DNA of 64,000 nt from Modestobacter sp. VKM Ac-2984 (GTDB taxonomy: Bacteria > Actinomycetota > Actinomycetes > Mycobacteriales > Geodermatophilaceae), in NCBI RefSeq assembly GCF_026967985.1, contig NZ_JAPVBJ010000002.1, positions 476,349-540,348 on the forward strand, written 5' to 3'. Below are positions 40,609-49,459 of the stretch, in pieces. The notes beneath the pieces were generated by a model. The model made no database searches. It saw only the letters and a program-made list of their open reading frames with translations, and had not been told where the DNA came from. The translations under genes and the position numbers were made by a program. The first letter of the stretch is position 1. Each line of letters begins with the position of its first letter.

Positions 40609-42434
40609 CAGGTGTGGTGGACCTCCTGTAGCCGGTACACCGGGGTCGGGATGCCCACCTCTCGGGCCTTGAGCTGCAGCGCCAGGTAGAGCGAGTAGTG
40701 CCGGGACTGGTGCAGGTTCCCGCCGTGGAACCACAGCGCCTCCTGCTGGGTGGGCTTCCACATGTTGCGTTGCTCGCCCTCCCAGGGGCCCGGGTCCTTG
40801 GTGGTGTCCGAGCCCAGCCCCCAGACCTTGCCCACCCGGTCGGCGACCTCCTGGCTGATCAGGTCGGCGGCCCAGCCGTTCATCGAGCCGTACCCGGTCG
40901 CGTAGACGACCAGGTCGGCCGGCAGCTGGGTGCCGTCGGTCAGCACGACCGAGTCCTCGGTCAGGTGGTCGACCTGCCCCTTGACCAGGCGGACGTCGCC
41001 GTTCGCGACGAGGTCGGCCGCGCCCACGTCGATGTAGTAGCCCGAGCCGCGGCGCAGGTACTTCATGAACAGGCCCGACCCGTCCTCGCCCCAGTCGTGG
41101 TCGAACCCGGCGGCCTCGAGCCGCTGGTAGAAGTCGGCGTCCCGCTCTCGCATCTGGTCGTACAGCGGGATCTGGAACTCGTGCATGATCCGGTAGGGCA
41201 GCGAGGCGAAGGTGAGGTCGGCCTTCTCCGTCGTCATGCCGCCGGCGACGGCCTCCTCGGAGTACAGCGCACCCAGCCCGATCTCCATCAGCGACTCCGA
41301 CCGGACGATGTGGGTCGAGGAGCGCTGCACCATCGTGACGTCGGCGCCGTTCTCCCACAGCGCCCCGCAGATGTCGAAGGCCGAGTTGTTGGAGCCGATG
41401 ACCACGCACTCCTTGCCGCGGTAGGCGTCCGGGCCGGGGTGGGCCGAGGAGTGGTGCTGGTCGCCGCGGAAGACGTCCTGGCCGGGCAGCACCGGGACGT
41501 TCGGCTTGCCCGACATCCCGGTCGCCAGGACCAGCTGCTTCGGGCGCAGCTCCACCGGCGTCCCGTCCCGCTCGACGGTGACCCGCCACTCCTGGGTCGC
41601 CTCGTCGTAGGCGGCGCTGATCGCCCGGGTGTTCGACCAGTAGTTCAGCTCCATCACCCGGGTGTAGGACTCCAGCCAGTCGGCGATCTTGTCCTTGGGG
41701 GCGAACACCGGCCAGTTGTCCGGGAACTTGATGTAGGGCAGGTGGTCGTACCAGACCGGGTCGTGCAGGCACAGCGACTTGTAGCGGCTGCGCCACTGGT
41801 CCCCGGGCCGGGGGTGCTTGTCGATCACGATGGTGGGGACGTCGAGCTGCCGCAGCCGGGCCCCGAGCGCGATCCCGCCCTGCCCGCCGCCGACGACGAG
41901 GACGTACGGCTGGGTCTGGTACCCCAGCTCCCGGGCCTCCCGCTCGCGCCGGTCCAGCCACGTCTCCCGGTCGCGGTGGATGCCGTGCTCGGCGCCCTTC
42001 GGACGGCGGTCGTGCGCCGGCTCCTCGTGGCCGGTGAGCTCGTACAGCGTGGTCAGCAGCGTCCACGCGCGCCCGTCCTGCAGGCGCAGGTGCCCCCGCC
42101 CACGCCCGACGGCGGTCTCGAAGGTGATCCACGCCTCGTCGACGCCGTCGGCGCCGGTGGGCGGCTCGGCGGCCGTGAAGCCCTGCGGGTCGGTGCGGTC
42201 GAGCGTGGCCTCGAGCAGGTCACGGACGCCGTCGTGTCCCTCGACGGTGGTGATGTTCCAGCTGAACGCCACCAGGTCGCGCCAGAAGCAGGTCGGGGCG
42301 AAGAGCTCGGCCACCCGGTCGACGTCCCGGGCGGTCAGCGCGGACTGGAATGCCTCCAGCCAGGCGGCCACCCGGCTGCCGGGGTCGTCCGCTCCGGTGG
42401 TCGGGGTGTCGGTCGGGTCCAGCGTCTGGGTCAC
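40605..42434 (-). CDS. NTF2-like/flavin-containing monooxygenase fusion
   Basis: ~609-aa two-part protein. Residues ~1-150 are an NTF2/SnoaL-like domain (VAAWLEAFQSALTARDVDRVAELFAPTCFWRDLVAFSW). Residues ~175-609 are a class B flavoprotein monooxygenase: FAD motif VVGGGQGGIALG, NADPH motif VIGSNNSAFDICG, and DLVVYATGYGSMNG. Baeyer-Villiger or N-/S-oxidation is plausible; this fused architecture is known from many bacterial NAD(P)/FAD proteins. GCAGGAG abuts an ATG at 42440 but stands 6 nt before the GTG at 42434, so I take the GTG. Convergent with acVLRF1; last before the hairpin of the ADH gene. Confidence 0.87.
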   Translation of the reverse strand: MTQTLDPTDTPTTGADDPGSRVAAWLEAFQSALTARDVDRVAELFAPTCFWRDLVAFSWNITTVEGHDGVRDLLEATLDRTDPQGFTAAEPPTGADGVDEAWITFETAVGRGRGHLRLQDGRAWTLLTTLYELTGHEEPAHDRRPKGAEHGIHRDRETWLDRREREARELGYQTQPYVLVVGGGQGGIALGARLRQLDVPTIVIDKHPRPGDQWRSRYKSLCLHDPVWYDHLPYIKFPDNWPVFAPKDKIADWLESYTRVMELNYWSNTRAISAAYDEATQEWRVTVERDGTPVELRPKQLVLATGMSGKPNVPVLPGQDVFRGDQHHSSAHPGPDAYRGKECVVIGSNNSAFDICGALWENGADVTMVQRSSTHIVRSESLMEIGLGALYSEEAVAGGMTTEKADLTFASLPYRIMHEFQIPLYDQMRERDADFYQRLEAAGFDHDWGEDGSGLFMKYLRRGSGYYIDVGAADLVANGDVRLVKGQVDHLTEDSVVLTDGTQLPADLVVYATGYGSMNGWAADLISQEVADRVGKVWGLGSDTTKDPGPWEGEQRNMWKPTQQEALWFHGGNLHQSRHYSLYLALQLKAREVGIPTPVYRLQEVHHTC

Positions 42435-42594
42435 GCGCATCTCCTGCGTCCTCGGAGGAGTGGCCGCCGTGACCGGCGTCCGGGAGCAGCTGACCACCCT
42501 GCCGCCACCCGGTGAGAGAGCTCCGGAGGAGTCGCCCCGTCCCCGTCGAGCGCCGCCACCGTCTGTGCGATCCGAAACACATCCAGTGACGGAG

Positions 42595-42626
42595 GGAGGG
42601 GTCAAAATCGCGCTTTTGGCCCCTCC
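42595..42626. terminator. Hairpin after the zinc alcohol dehydrogenase gene
   Basis: GGAGGGGTCAAAA (42595-42607) and TTTTGGCCCCTCC (42614-42626) pair over 13 bp with a 6-nt loop and one exception. It lies 4 bp past the dehydrogenase stop on the minus strand. The exception is U-G only in plus-strand RNA. Confidence 0.6.
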
Positions 42627-42630
42627 GGGG

Positions 42631-43656
42631 TCAGGGCTGGAGGACCAGCCGGATCGGGTCGCCCTCCTTGCGGGACAGCCGATCGACCGCGGTCGCCGCC
42701 TCGCTGAGCGGCAGCGTGTCGCTGACCGAGCGGGCGAAGTCGATCCGGTGGTGCCGCACCAGCTGCACCAGTTCGAGCACGTGCTCGGGCATCGACCCGT
42801 AGTGACCCAGCACCTTCTGCCCGAAGTAGCTGAACGCGGTCCCGTCCTTGATCGTCAGCGGCTGCCTGGTCAGCCCGACCAGCACCAGCGCGCCACCGAC
42901 GCCGAGCGCGCGCACCGCCTGCTCGCGCACCGCGGCGACCCCGGCGAAGTCGAAGGCGAACGCCAGCCCGGCCCCACCGGTCGCTGCCCGCACCTGGTCG
43001 ACCAGGTCGTCGTCGGCGGGGTCCAGGGCCACGTCCGCGCCGAACTGCAGCGCCCGTTCCCGGGCGGCCGGCACGGGGTCGACGGCGATGATCGGCGCGG
43101 CCCCGGCCAGCCGGAGCAGCTGCACGCCGTGCGCGCCCAGCCCGCCGATGCCCCAGACGCCCACCGGCTGGGCCGGCCGGACCCCGGCGGTGGCGGTGAT
43201 CGCCCCCCACGGGGTGGAGACCGCGTCGGGCACGATGCAGGCCTGCTCCAGCGGCAGGTCGTCGGGGACGGCGACCAGCGTGTCCGCCCGCGCCACCGCG
43301 TACTGGGCCCAGCCGCCGTCGTAGTCGACGCCGCGGGTGTGCACGACGCCGTGCCGCTCCTCACCGGCCTGGAGCAGCACCCGCTGGTCGGTGGCCCAGC
43401 CGGTCACGCCGTCGCCCAGCGCCGCCACGGTGCCGGCGACCTCGTGGCCCAGGGTCACCGTGTCCCCGGGCAGGAACAGCGGGGTCAGCTCGCCCTCGAT
43501 GAGGTGGACGTCGGACAGGCACACGCCGGCGGCGCGCACCCGGACGAGCACCTCGCCGGGGCCCGGGGTCGGCACGGGCACCTCGGTGACGGCGAAGTCG
43601 CGGGTCCGGACGTTCAGCCGCCCGGCGAGCATGGAGTCAGGGATCGTCTCGGCCAT
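42631..43656 (-). CDS. Medium-chain alcohol dehydrogenase lacking the structural-zinc site
   Basis: 341-aa MDR-family dehydrogenase. Catalytic-zinc residues are present: Cys in AGVCLSDVH and GHE in LGHEVAGTV. The structural-zinc lobe, normally four cysteines, reads LLQAGEERHGVVHTRGVDYDGG and has none, so this zinc is not bound. Rossmann segment VGVWGIGGLGAHGVQL. Such variants exist among alcohol dehydrogenase-like quinone and zinc proteins. The ATG at 43656 has GAGG 3-4 nt upstream. It diverges from the esterase gene at 43712. Substrate unknown. Confidence 0.87.
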   Translation of the reverse strand: MAETIPDSMLAGRLNVRTRDFAVTEVPVPTPGPGEVLVRVRAAGVCLSDVHLIEGELTPLFLPGDTVTLGHEVAGTVAALGDGVTGWATDQRVLLQAGEERHGVVHTRGVDYDGGWAQYAVARADTLVAVPDDLPLEQACIVPDAVSTPWGAITATAGVRPAQPVGVWGIGGLGAHGVQLLRLAGAAPIIAVDPVPAARERALQFGADVALDPADDDLVDQVRAATGGAGLAFAFDFAGVAAVREQAVRALGVGGALVLVGLTRQPLTIKDGTAFSYFGQKVLGHYGSMPEHVLELVQLVRHHRIDFARSVSDTLPLSEAATAVDRLSRKEGDPIRLVLQP

Positions 43657-43711
43657 GACCTCACCCTGCCCCCGGCCGTGCAGGTCCGCCGTCCGGGGGT
43701 AGGGGAGCGCG

Positions 43712-44398
43712 GTGTCTCCTTCCTCACGAGCGGCGGACGGCCGCCTGGACAGCCGCCCCGACCAGCAGCCGACCGGCCCCGCGCCCGTCCCGGGGGTCTC
43801 CCGGCTCGACCTGGGGCCGGGGGCGGAGGCGTTGCTCGCCGTCCCGGCCGGCGACCCGCAGCCGCGCCCGCTGCTGGTGTTCTTCCACGGCGCCGGCGGG
43901 ACGGCGGAGCAATCCCTGGCCGCGGTCGGCGCGGCAGCCACCGACCGGGGCGTGCTCGTGCTCGCCCCGACGTCGGCGGCCACCACCTGGGACCTGATCG
44001 CCGGCGGGCTGGGCCGGGACGTCGCCGCGCTGGACGCGGCGCTCGGCCACGTCTTCGCCACCTGCCCGGTGAGCCGGGTGGCCGTGGCCGGGTTCTCCGA
44101 CGGCGGCTCGTACGCGCTCTCGCTGGGCGTGGCCAACGGCGACCTGGCCGAGGCCGTGCTGGCCTTCTCCCCGGGCTTCGTCTCCTCGCCCGGCCGGTAC
44201 GGTCGGGCCCGGTTCTGGCTCAGCCACGGCGTCGAGGACCCGGTCCTGCCGGTGGACCGGTGCGGGCGGCGGGTCTCCGCCGAACTGCTCGCCGACGGCT
44301 ACGACGTGACCTACGAGGAGTTCGCCGGCGGGCACGTGATCACCCCGGAGCTGGTGACCGCGGGGCTGGACTGGTGGCTCGGCGCCCCGGCCGGCTGA
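43712..44398 (+). CDS. Alpha/beta hydrolase, esterase/polyhydroxybutyrate-depolymerase-like
   Basis: 228-aa alpha/beta hydrolase. Seen: oxyanion segment VFFHGAGGTAEQ, nucleophile elbow AGFSDGGSYAL, an Asp in HGVEDPVLPV and His in FAGGHVITPE, together the catalytic triad. The fold and motif GFSDGG match phospholipase/carboxylesterase and PHB-depolymerase-like enzymes. No signal peptide is clear; the N-terminal 35 residues are polar and disordered. The GTG at 43712 follows AGGGGAG. Convergent with the DUF2382 gene, 14 nt between stops. Confidence 0.85.
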   Translation: MSPSSRAADGRLDSRPDQQPTGPAPVPGVSRLDLGPGAEALLAVPAGDPQPRPLLVFFHGAGGTAEQSLAAVGAAATDRGVLVLAPTSAATTWDLIAGGLGRDVAALDAALGHVFATCPVSRVAVAGFSDGGSYALSLGVANGDLAEAVLAFSPGFVSSPGRYGRARFWLSHGVEDPVLPVDRCGRRVSAELLADGYDVTYEEFAGGHVITPELVTAGLDWWLGAPAG

Positions 44399-44412
44399 CC
44401 GGGGCGGCCGGC

Positions 44413-45207
44413 TCAGTCGCGGGGCGTGTCGCTGGTGGTGAGCTCCACCTCTTCGTGCCGCAGCTGCTCGGTGACCGCGGTCTCCTCGGTCTCCCACGAG
44501 GTGGTCAGCCGCACCCGCTCGGCCGGCACGCGCTCCAGGGAGACCCTGGGCTCCTCGGCGTAGAGGGTGACCCACCCGGTGCTCCGAGAGGGCTCCCGCT
44601 CCCCCGACGACCGCTCTCCCGGTGAGGAGGCGGGGCCGGCCTCACGATCGCCGTGGGCGAGCGGGAGGTGCTCGATCCGGGCGCGCTGGCGGGTGATCGT
44701 CACCGGCACCAGCACCTCCTCGCTGACCTCCTCGATGCGGAGCACGGCCCGCGTCCAGGGCTCGACCACGGTGGTGACGTCCAGCTGCTCCTCGGCGCGG
44801 GTCATCACGCCATCGCCGTCGCTGGTCCGGGTCGGGACGGTGGGCTGGGCTGTGGTCCGGACCGGGGCTGGGGCCGGGGCCGGCTCGCGGTAGTGCTCGA
44901 GCAGCGCCGACTCCTCGTCCGGGCTCAGGTGGTCCGCCCGGGTCGCCCGGGGCGCGGAGTGGACGGCGGCCGAGTCGACGGCCAGCAGGAGCCGGCCGTC
45001 GGCGAACTCTGACCCGGCGACCGGGGCGATGGTCGGCACGTCGTCGGTGTCCGGTGTGGCGGCGTGCGTCCCCGGGGTGAGGCCCACCCACGTGGGCTGC
45101 TGGGTCGCGTCGTCGAGGTAGACCGCGGTGATCGTGCCCAGCGGCTTCCCGTCGCGGTCGTGGGCGATCGCCCCGATGACAGAGGGCGGAGTCGGGTCAC
45201 TGGCCAT
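44413..45207 (-). CDS. PRC-barrel plus DUF2382 (YsnF/AvaK) stress protein
   Basis: 264-aa protein. Residues ~8-90 are a PRC-barrel (VIGAIAHDRDGKPLGTITAVYLDDATQQPTWVGL), followed by an Ala/Pro-rich linker. The C-terminal DUF2382 domain reads VMTRAEEQLDVTTVVEPWTRAVLRIEEVSEEVLVPVTITRQRARIEHLPL and continues with VRLTTSWETEETAVTEQLRHEEVELTT. DUF2382 proteins such as YsnF are stress-linked, with no known biochemistry. Charged and soluble. The ATG at 45207 has no strong ribosome site. Diverges from the HelD-like helicase gene at 45310. Confidence 0.88.
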   Translation of the reverse strand: MASDPTPPSVIGAIAHDRDGKPLGTITAVYLDDATQQPTWVGLTPGTHAATPDTDDVPTIAPVAGSEFADGRLLLAVDSAAVHSAPRATRADHLSPDEESALLEHYREPAPAPAPVRTTAQPTVPTRTSDGDGVMTRAEEQLDVTTVVEPWTRAVLRIEEVSEEVLVPVTITRQRARIEHLPLAHGDREAGPASSPGERSSGEREPSRSTGWVTLYAEEPRVSLERVPAERVRLTTSWETEETAVTEQLRHEEVELTTSDTPRD

Positions 45208-45309
45208 GCCAGGTGGGTGATCCAGAAGGCACTGGTCTACACATCGCCCGGCGGGTCGTGGCGGAAGTCGGTTGAGCCGGGTACGGAGCACGCGTAGCGT
45301 CCTCTGACC

Positions 45310-47409
45310 GTGTCCGTGCCGTTCGCCCCGGCCCCTCCCTCCGCCGCCGACCCGACCGATCCCGTCCTCGCCGCCGAGCGCGACCACCTGCTCCGCGCGG
45401 CGGAGTGCCTGACCTCCATGCGCGCCGCCGCCGTCTCGGTCACCGACGCCGGCGTCGACGCCTGGGCCTCCGAACGGCTCGGTGCCGCCCGGGCCGAACG
45501 ACTGCTCGCCCTCGCCGCCGACCCGGGCGTCCCGGCGTTCTTCGGCCGGACCGACGGCGCCGGCGACGCCGGCCCGGAGAGCTTCCACATCGGCCGCCGC
45601 CACGTGCGCGACGCGGCCGGCGACCCGGTCGTCATCGACTGGCGTGCGCCGATGAGCCGGCCGTTCTACCAGGCCAGCGCCGCCGAACCGCAGGGGTTGC
45701 TGCGCCGCCGCCGCTTCGGGTTCGCCGGCGGGGAGCTGACCAGCTACGAGGACGAGCAGCTCGCCGACGGCGAGGACGACGGCGGCGCTGGCGAGATCCT
45801 GCGCCAGGAGATCGAGCGGCCGCGCAGCGGCCCGATGCGCGACATCGTGGCCACCATCCAGCCCGACCAGGACGACATCGTGCGCGCCCCGCTGGCCGAG
45901 TCGATCTGCGTGCAAGGGGCCCCGGGCACCGGCAAGACGGCCGTCGGGCTGCACCGGGCGGCCTACCTGCTCTACACGCACGGCGACCAGCTGGCCCGCA
46001 CCGGCGTGCTGGTGGTCGGGCCGAACCGGGCCTTCCTGCGGTACATCGAGCAGGTGCTGCCCGCGCTCGGCGAGGTCGAGGTCGACCAGGCGACGGTCGC
46101 GAGCCTCACCGCCCGGGTGACGGTCCGCGCCCGGGACGAGCCGGCGGTCGCCGTCCTCAAGGGCGATCCGCGGATGGCGGAGGTGCTGCGCCGGGCGCTG
46201 TGGGGCGGCATCCGCAAGCCGGTGGACTCGGTGCAGGTGACGCTGGCCGGCCGGAAGTACCGGATCGGGGAGGACCGGCTCAAGCGCTTCGTGGACGACC
46301 TGCGCCGGGCCGGCACCAGCGGCGTCGACGAGCAGCAGCTGGTGCACTACGCCGCCGGCCGGGAGCGGCTGGCGATGTCCCTGGCCGAGTACGCCCGGCG
46401 GTTGAAGGAGGCCGGCGGCGGCAGCCCCTCCGACGCGGAGACGCGCCGGACCGCCCGCAGCGCCGAGGTGCGGGCCTTCTGCGACGCCGTCTGGCCGGCG
46501 GTGGACGCCGCCGGGCTGGTGCACGACCTGTTCACCGACCCCGAACGGCTGGCCCGGGCGGCCCGCGGCGTGCTGACCGAGGAGGAGCAGGCGCTGCTGC
46601 ACTGGCCCCGCGCACCGCGGTCGGTGCGCGCCGCCCGGTGGACGGCCGCGGACGCGGTGCTGGTCGACGAGGTGGCCGGGATGCTGGAACGGACCCCGGG
46701 CTACGGGCACGTGGTGGTGGACGAGGCACAGGACCTCTCGCCGATGGAGTGCCGTGCCGTCGCCCGCCGGCTGGGCGCGGGCTCGCTGACCGTGCTCGGC
46801 GACCTGGCCCAGGCCACCAGCCCCTGGTCGGCGACGGACTGGACGCAGACCCTGGCGGCGCTCGGCCGGCCGGCCACGACGGTGCGGCCGCTGACCCGGG
46901 GCTACCGGGTGCCGGGGGAGGTGCTCGACTTCGCCAACCGGCTGCTGCCCGCGATCGCCCCCGGGCTGGCCGCGGCCACCGCAGCCCGCCGGGAGCCGGG
47001 CGCCCTGCAGCTGCGGCCGGTCGGCACGCTGGCCGGGCCGCTGGCCGAGCTGGTCGCCGAGCTGGCGGCCACCGCCGGTTCGACCGGGGTGGTCTGCGCC
47101 GACGCCTCGGTCGCCGAGGTGGTCGGGGTGCTCACCGCGGCGGGACTGGACGTCGCGCCGCTGGCCGACGACGGCGCCGCACCGGCCCGGGTGTCCGTCG
47201 TCCCGGCCGGGTTGGTGAAGGGGCTGGAGTTCGACCACGTCGTGGTGGTGGAGCCGGCCGCGATCGTCGCCGCGGAACCCCGCGGGCTGCACCGGCTCTA
47301 CGTCGTCCTCACCCGGGCGGTGAGCAGCCTGGTCGTGCTGCACCGCGGCGAGCTCCCCGAGCTGCTGACCGGGGAACCTGTGGCCGGGCCGGCAGGTCGG
47401 CGTCCCTAG
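45310..47409 (+). CDS. HelD-like superfamily 1 ATPase/helicase
   Basis: 699-aa UvrD-like ATPase of the HelD group, which in actinobacteria clears stalled or inactive RNA polymerase. Residues ~1-170 form the N-terminal coiled region, with GPESFHIGRRHVRD and VIDWRAPMSRPFYQ typical of the group. Then come IQPDQDDIVRAP (Q motif), Walker A GAPGTGKT (203-210), VVVDEAQDLSPMECRAV (Walker B) and the C-terminal GLEFDHVVVVEP and LYVVLTRAV motifs. GTG start at 45310; the next gene begins 9 nt after the stop, so it is co-transcribed with PPK2. Direct polymerase interaction is inferred from family knowledge. Confidence 0.9.
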   Translation: MSVPFAPAPPSAADPTDPVLAAERDHLLRAAECLTSMRAAAVSVTDAGVDAWASERLGAARAERLLALAADPGVPAFFGRTDGAGDAGPESFHIGRRHVRDAAGDPVVIDWRAPMSRPFYQASAAEPQGLLRRRRFGFAGGELTSYEDEQLADGEDDGGAGEILRQEIERPRSGPMRDIVATIQPDQDDIVRAPLAESICVQGAPGTGKTAVGLHRAAYLLYTHGDQLARTGVLVVGPNRAFLRYIEQVLPALGEVEVDQATVASLTARVTVRARDEPAVAVLKGDPRMAEVLRRALWGGIRKPVDSVQVTLAGRKYRIGEDRLKRFVDDLRRAGTSGVDEQQLVHYAAGRERLAMSLAEYARRLKEAGGGSPSDAETRRTARSAEVRAFCDAVWPAVDAAGLVHDLFTDPERLARAARGVLTEEEQALLHWPRAPRSVRAARWTAADAVLVDEVAGMLERTPGYGHVVVDEAQDLSPMECRAVARRLGAGSLTVLGDLAQATSPWSATDWTQTLAALGRPATTVRPLTRGYRVPGEVLDFANRLLPAIAPGLAAATAARREPGALQLRPVGTLAGPLAELVAELAATAGSTGVVCADASVAEVVGVLTAAGLDVAPLADDGAAPARVSVVPAGLVKGLEFDHVVVVEPAAIVAAEPRGLHRLYVVLTRAVSSLVVLHRGELPELLTGEPVAGPAGRRP

Positions 47410-47418
47410 GCTCCGGGG

Positions 47419-48273
47419 GTGCCCGACTCCCTGCGCCGCGCCCTGCGCGCCCCTGCCGCCCCGATCGAGCTGCGCGAGATCGACCCGCGGTCGACCCCGC
47501 TGGCACCGGGCGACAAGGAGTCCACCCGGGAGGCCACGCGCGTGGACGAGACCCGCCTGGCCGAGCTGCAGCAGCGGCTGTACGCGGAGGGCAGCGCCGG
47601 CAGCCGACGGCGGGTCCTCCTCGTGCTGCAGGGCATGGACACCAGCGGCAAGGGCGGGGTGGTCAAGCACGTCGTCGGTGCGATGGAGCCGCACGGGGTC
47701 ACGGTGGCCAGCTTCGGCAAGCCGACGCCGGAGGAGCTGCGGCACTCCTTCCTCTGGCGGGTGCGCCGGGCGCTGCCCGGGCCGGGGCGGGTCGGCGTCT
47801 TCGACCGCTCCCACTACGAGGACGTGCTGATCGGCCGGGTGCGGGAGCTGGCGACCCCCGAGGTGATCGAACGGCGATACCGGGAGATCGTCCGGTTCGA
47901 GCGCCAGCTCGTCGCCGACGACGTCACCGTGGTCAAGGTGTTCCTGCACCTGTCGCCGTGGGAGCAGAAGCAGCGCCTGCTGGCCCGGCTCGACGACTCC
48001 AGCAAGCGCTGGAAGTTCGACCCCGCGGACGTCGACGAGCGGGCGCTGTGGCCGCAGTACCAGCAGGCGTACGCCACCGCCCTGGAGCGCACCGAGACCG
48101 ACACCGCACCCTGGTACGTCGTCCCGGCCGACCGGAAGTGGTACCGGAACTGGGCGGTGAGCCGGCTGCTGTTGGAGACGCTGACCGAGCTGCAGCCCCG
48201 GCTGCCGGAGCCGGCCTGGGACGTCGACGAGCAGCGCGACCGGCTGATCGAGGAGCACCCGATCAGCTGGTGA
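47419..48273 (+). CDS. Polyphosphate:nucleotide phosphotransferase (PPK2 family)
   Basis: 284-aa PPK2-type kinase using polyphosphate to phosphorylate nucleoside mono- or diphosphates. Walker A is LQGMDTSGKGG, the Walker B/lid motif FDRSHYEDVLIGRVREL, and the C-terminal WYVVPADRKWYRNWAVSRLL is diagnostic of the class I and III short forms. AMP versus ADP preference cannot be read reliably. The GTG at 47419 lies 9 nt behind the HelD-like gene. Its 3' end overlaps the convergent YihY gene by 11 nt. Confidence 0.92.
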   Translation: MPDSLRRALRAPAAPIELREIDPRSTPLAPGDKESTREATRVDETRLAELQQRLYAEGSAGSRRRVLLVLQGMDTSGKGGVVKHVVGAMEPHGVTVASFGKPTPEELRHSFLWRVRRALPGPGRVGVFDRSHYEDVLIGRVRELATPEVIERRYREIVRFERQLVADDVTVVKVFLHLSPWEQKQRLLARLDDSSKRWKFDPADVDERALWPQYQQAYATALERTETDTAPWYVVPADRKWYRNWAVSRLLLETLTELQPRLPEPAWDVDEQRDRLIEEHPISW

Positions 48274-49096
48274 GCGGCGTCCCCCGGGTGAGGCGCTCGT
48301 CCAGCGCCTGGGTGAACAGCCAGCCGGCGATCAGCACGAACTGCAGCAGGAACAGCCAGAACCCGATGGCGATCACCCCGCCGACCACGGTGAGGCCGCC
48401 GAACGGGGCGCCGAGGTCCAGCGGCAGGGCGAGGAAGAGGACGAACCCCTGCAGGAAGCCGGACAGGCAGGCGGCGGTGAACAGTGCCCCGGCGACCACG
48501 GCCCGCCAGCCCAGCCGGCTGACCGCGACCACCCGGAAGACCCACGCCAGCGGCAGCGTGAGGGCGAACAGCACGGAGTAGTAGCCGGCGGCGAACGCGC
48601 CGACCGCCGTGGCGACTCCCGGCGTCTCGGCCAGGTGCGCGAGCAGCCGCGCGACCAGCAGCAGCGGGTACAGCAGCAGCGGTGCCAGCACCAGCAGCGG
48701 CAGCGCCAGCAGCCGGCCCCGCCAGGCGGTGAACCGGTCGTGCGACGGGCTGAAGCGCAGCAGCGCCCGGCGCAGCCCCTCGCCGTAGAGCGAGATGGGC
48801 AGCAGGGTCAGCAGGGCACCGACGACGTCGAGGCCCGTGCCCGCCTCCGCCAGCCGCTCCACCGCGCCCGGGGCACCCAGCTCACCGGGCAGCACCTCGG
48901 TCAGTCGGTCGGTGAGGCCGCGCACCGTGTCGGCACCGGCCAGCCAGCTGGTCAGGCCGAGGGAGAGGACCAACGCCGGGACGACGGCGATCCCGGCGTA
49001 GAAGGTGAGCCCGGCAGCGATGAGCGCGGTGTCCCGCTGGCGCATCCGGGCCTGCATCGCCTGGAGCAGGCCGCGTGCCTCCCTCACCACCTGCAT
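48263..49096 (-). CDS. YihY/BrkB family inner-membrane protein
   Basis: 277-aa polytopic membrane protein of the YihY/virulence-factor BrkB family. DTALIAAGLTFYAGIAVVPALVLSLGL is the conserved N-terminal segment; about six hydrophobic helices follow, with PLAWVFRVVAVSRLGWRAVVAGALFTAACL typical. Function in the family is unsettled (earlier called ribonuclease BN in error). It is the last gene of the minus-strand run that starts near 52048. Its stop overlaps PPK2 by 11 nt. Confidence 0.9.
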   Translation of the reverse strand: MQVVREARGLLQAMQARMRQRDTALIAAGLTFYAGIAVVPALVLSLGLTSWLAGADTVRGLTDRLTEVLPGELGAPGAVERLAEAGTGLDVVGALLTLLPISLYGEGLRRALLRFSPSHDRFTAWRGRLLALPLLVLAPLLLYPLLLVARLLAHLAETPGVATAVGAFAAGYYSVLFALTLPLAWVFRVVAVSRLGWRAVVAGALFTAACLSGFLQGFVLFLALPLDLGAPFGGLTVVGGVIAIGFWLFLLQFVLIAGWLFTQALDERLTRGTPLTS

Positions 49097-49153
49097 CAGG
49101 TCATGTGATCAGGTCCGGGCCGGGCGCGCTCGGCGGCGCGCCCGGCACCTCGG

Positions 49154-49309
49154 TCAGGGGACCGAGTTGGACGAGCCCACCAGGATCATGAAGGTGAAGG
49201 CCACCACCAGGATCAGCAGGAAGGTGCCGACGATCAGCAGGCGTGCACGGTTCTTGGGCAACCGGCCCTGCCCGGTGCGGTCGGGTCGGTCGTCGGGTCG
49301 CTCGCTCAT
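49154..49309 (-). CDS. Small single-pass membrane protein (51 aa)
   Basis: 51-aa protein: a charged N-terminus (MSERPDDRPDRTGQGRLPKNRAR) and one hydrophobic helix (LLIVGTFLLILVVAFTFMILVG) ending in SSNSVP. Small single-pass proteins of this sort are common in actinobacteria and often annotated only as membrane proteins. The ATG at 49309 follows GGGAGG. It lies between the desaturase-like gene and yihY on the same strand; role unknown. Confidence 0.75.
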   Translation of the reverse strand: MSERPDDRPDRTGQGRLPKNRARLLIVGTFLLILVVAFTFMILVGSSNSVP

Positions 49310-49375
49310 CGGTCCTCCCGGACGTCGTCTCACGCCCGCGGGACGCGGTGGCCGGCTCCGCCGGCCCCGGGGCGG

Positions 49376-49397
49376 CGCCTGCTCGGGCGAGCAGGCG
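49376..49397. terminator. Strong short hairpin after the desaturase-like gene
   Basis: CGCCTGCTCG (49376-49385) and CGAGCAGGCG (49388-49397) form a 10-bp stem with 2-nt loop, plus a neighbouring GGCCGGC-TCC-GCCGGCC stem-loop (49350-49366). Together they fill the 150-bp gap between two same-strand genes. Confidence 0.55.
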
Positions 49398-49459
49398 GCT
49401 GTGCCCGGTGCCTGCCCACTTCGGTGGACGCTCACGCCTGCCGGCGCGGCCCACTCCGG

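Noticed and set aside
44413-48258. 1281-codon minus-strand frame across HelD and PPK2
   Set aside because: Only its last ~265 codons are a real gene (DUF2382 protein); the rest is antisense to HelD and PPK2, which carry full motifs.
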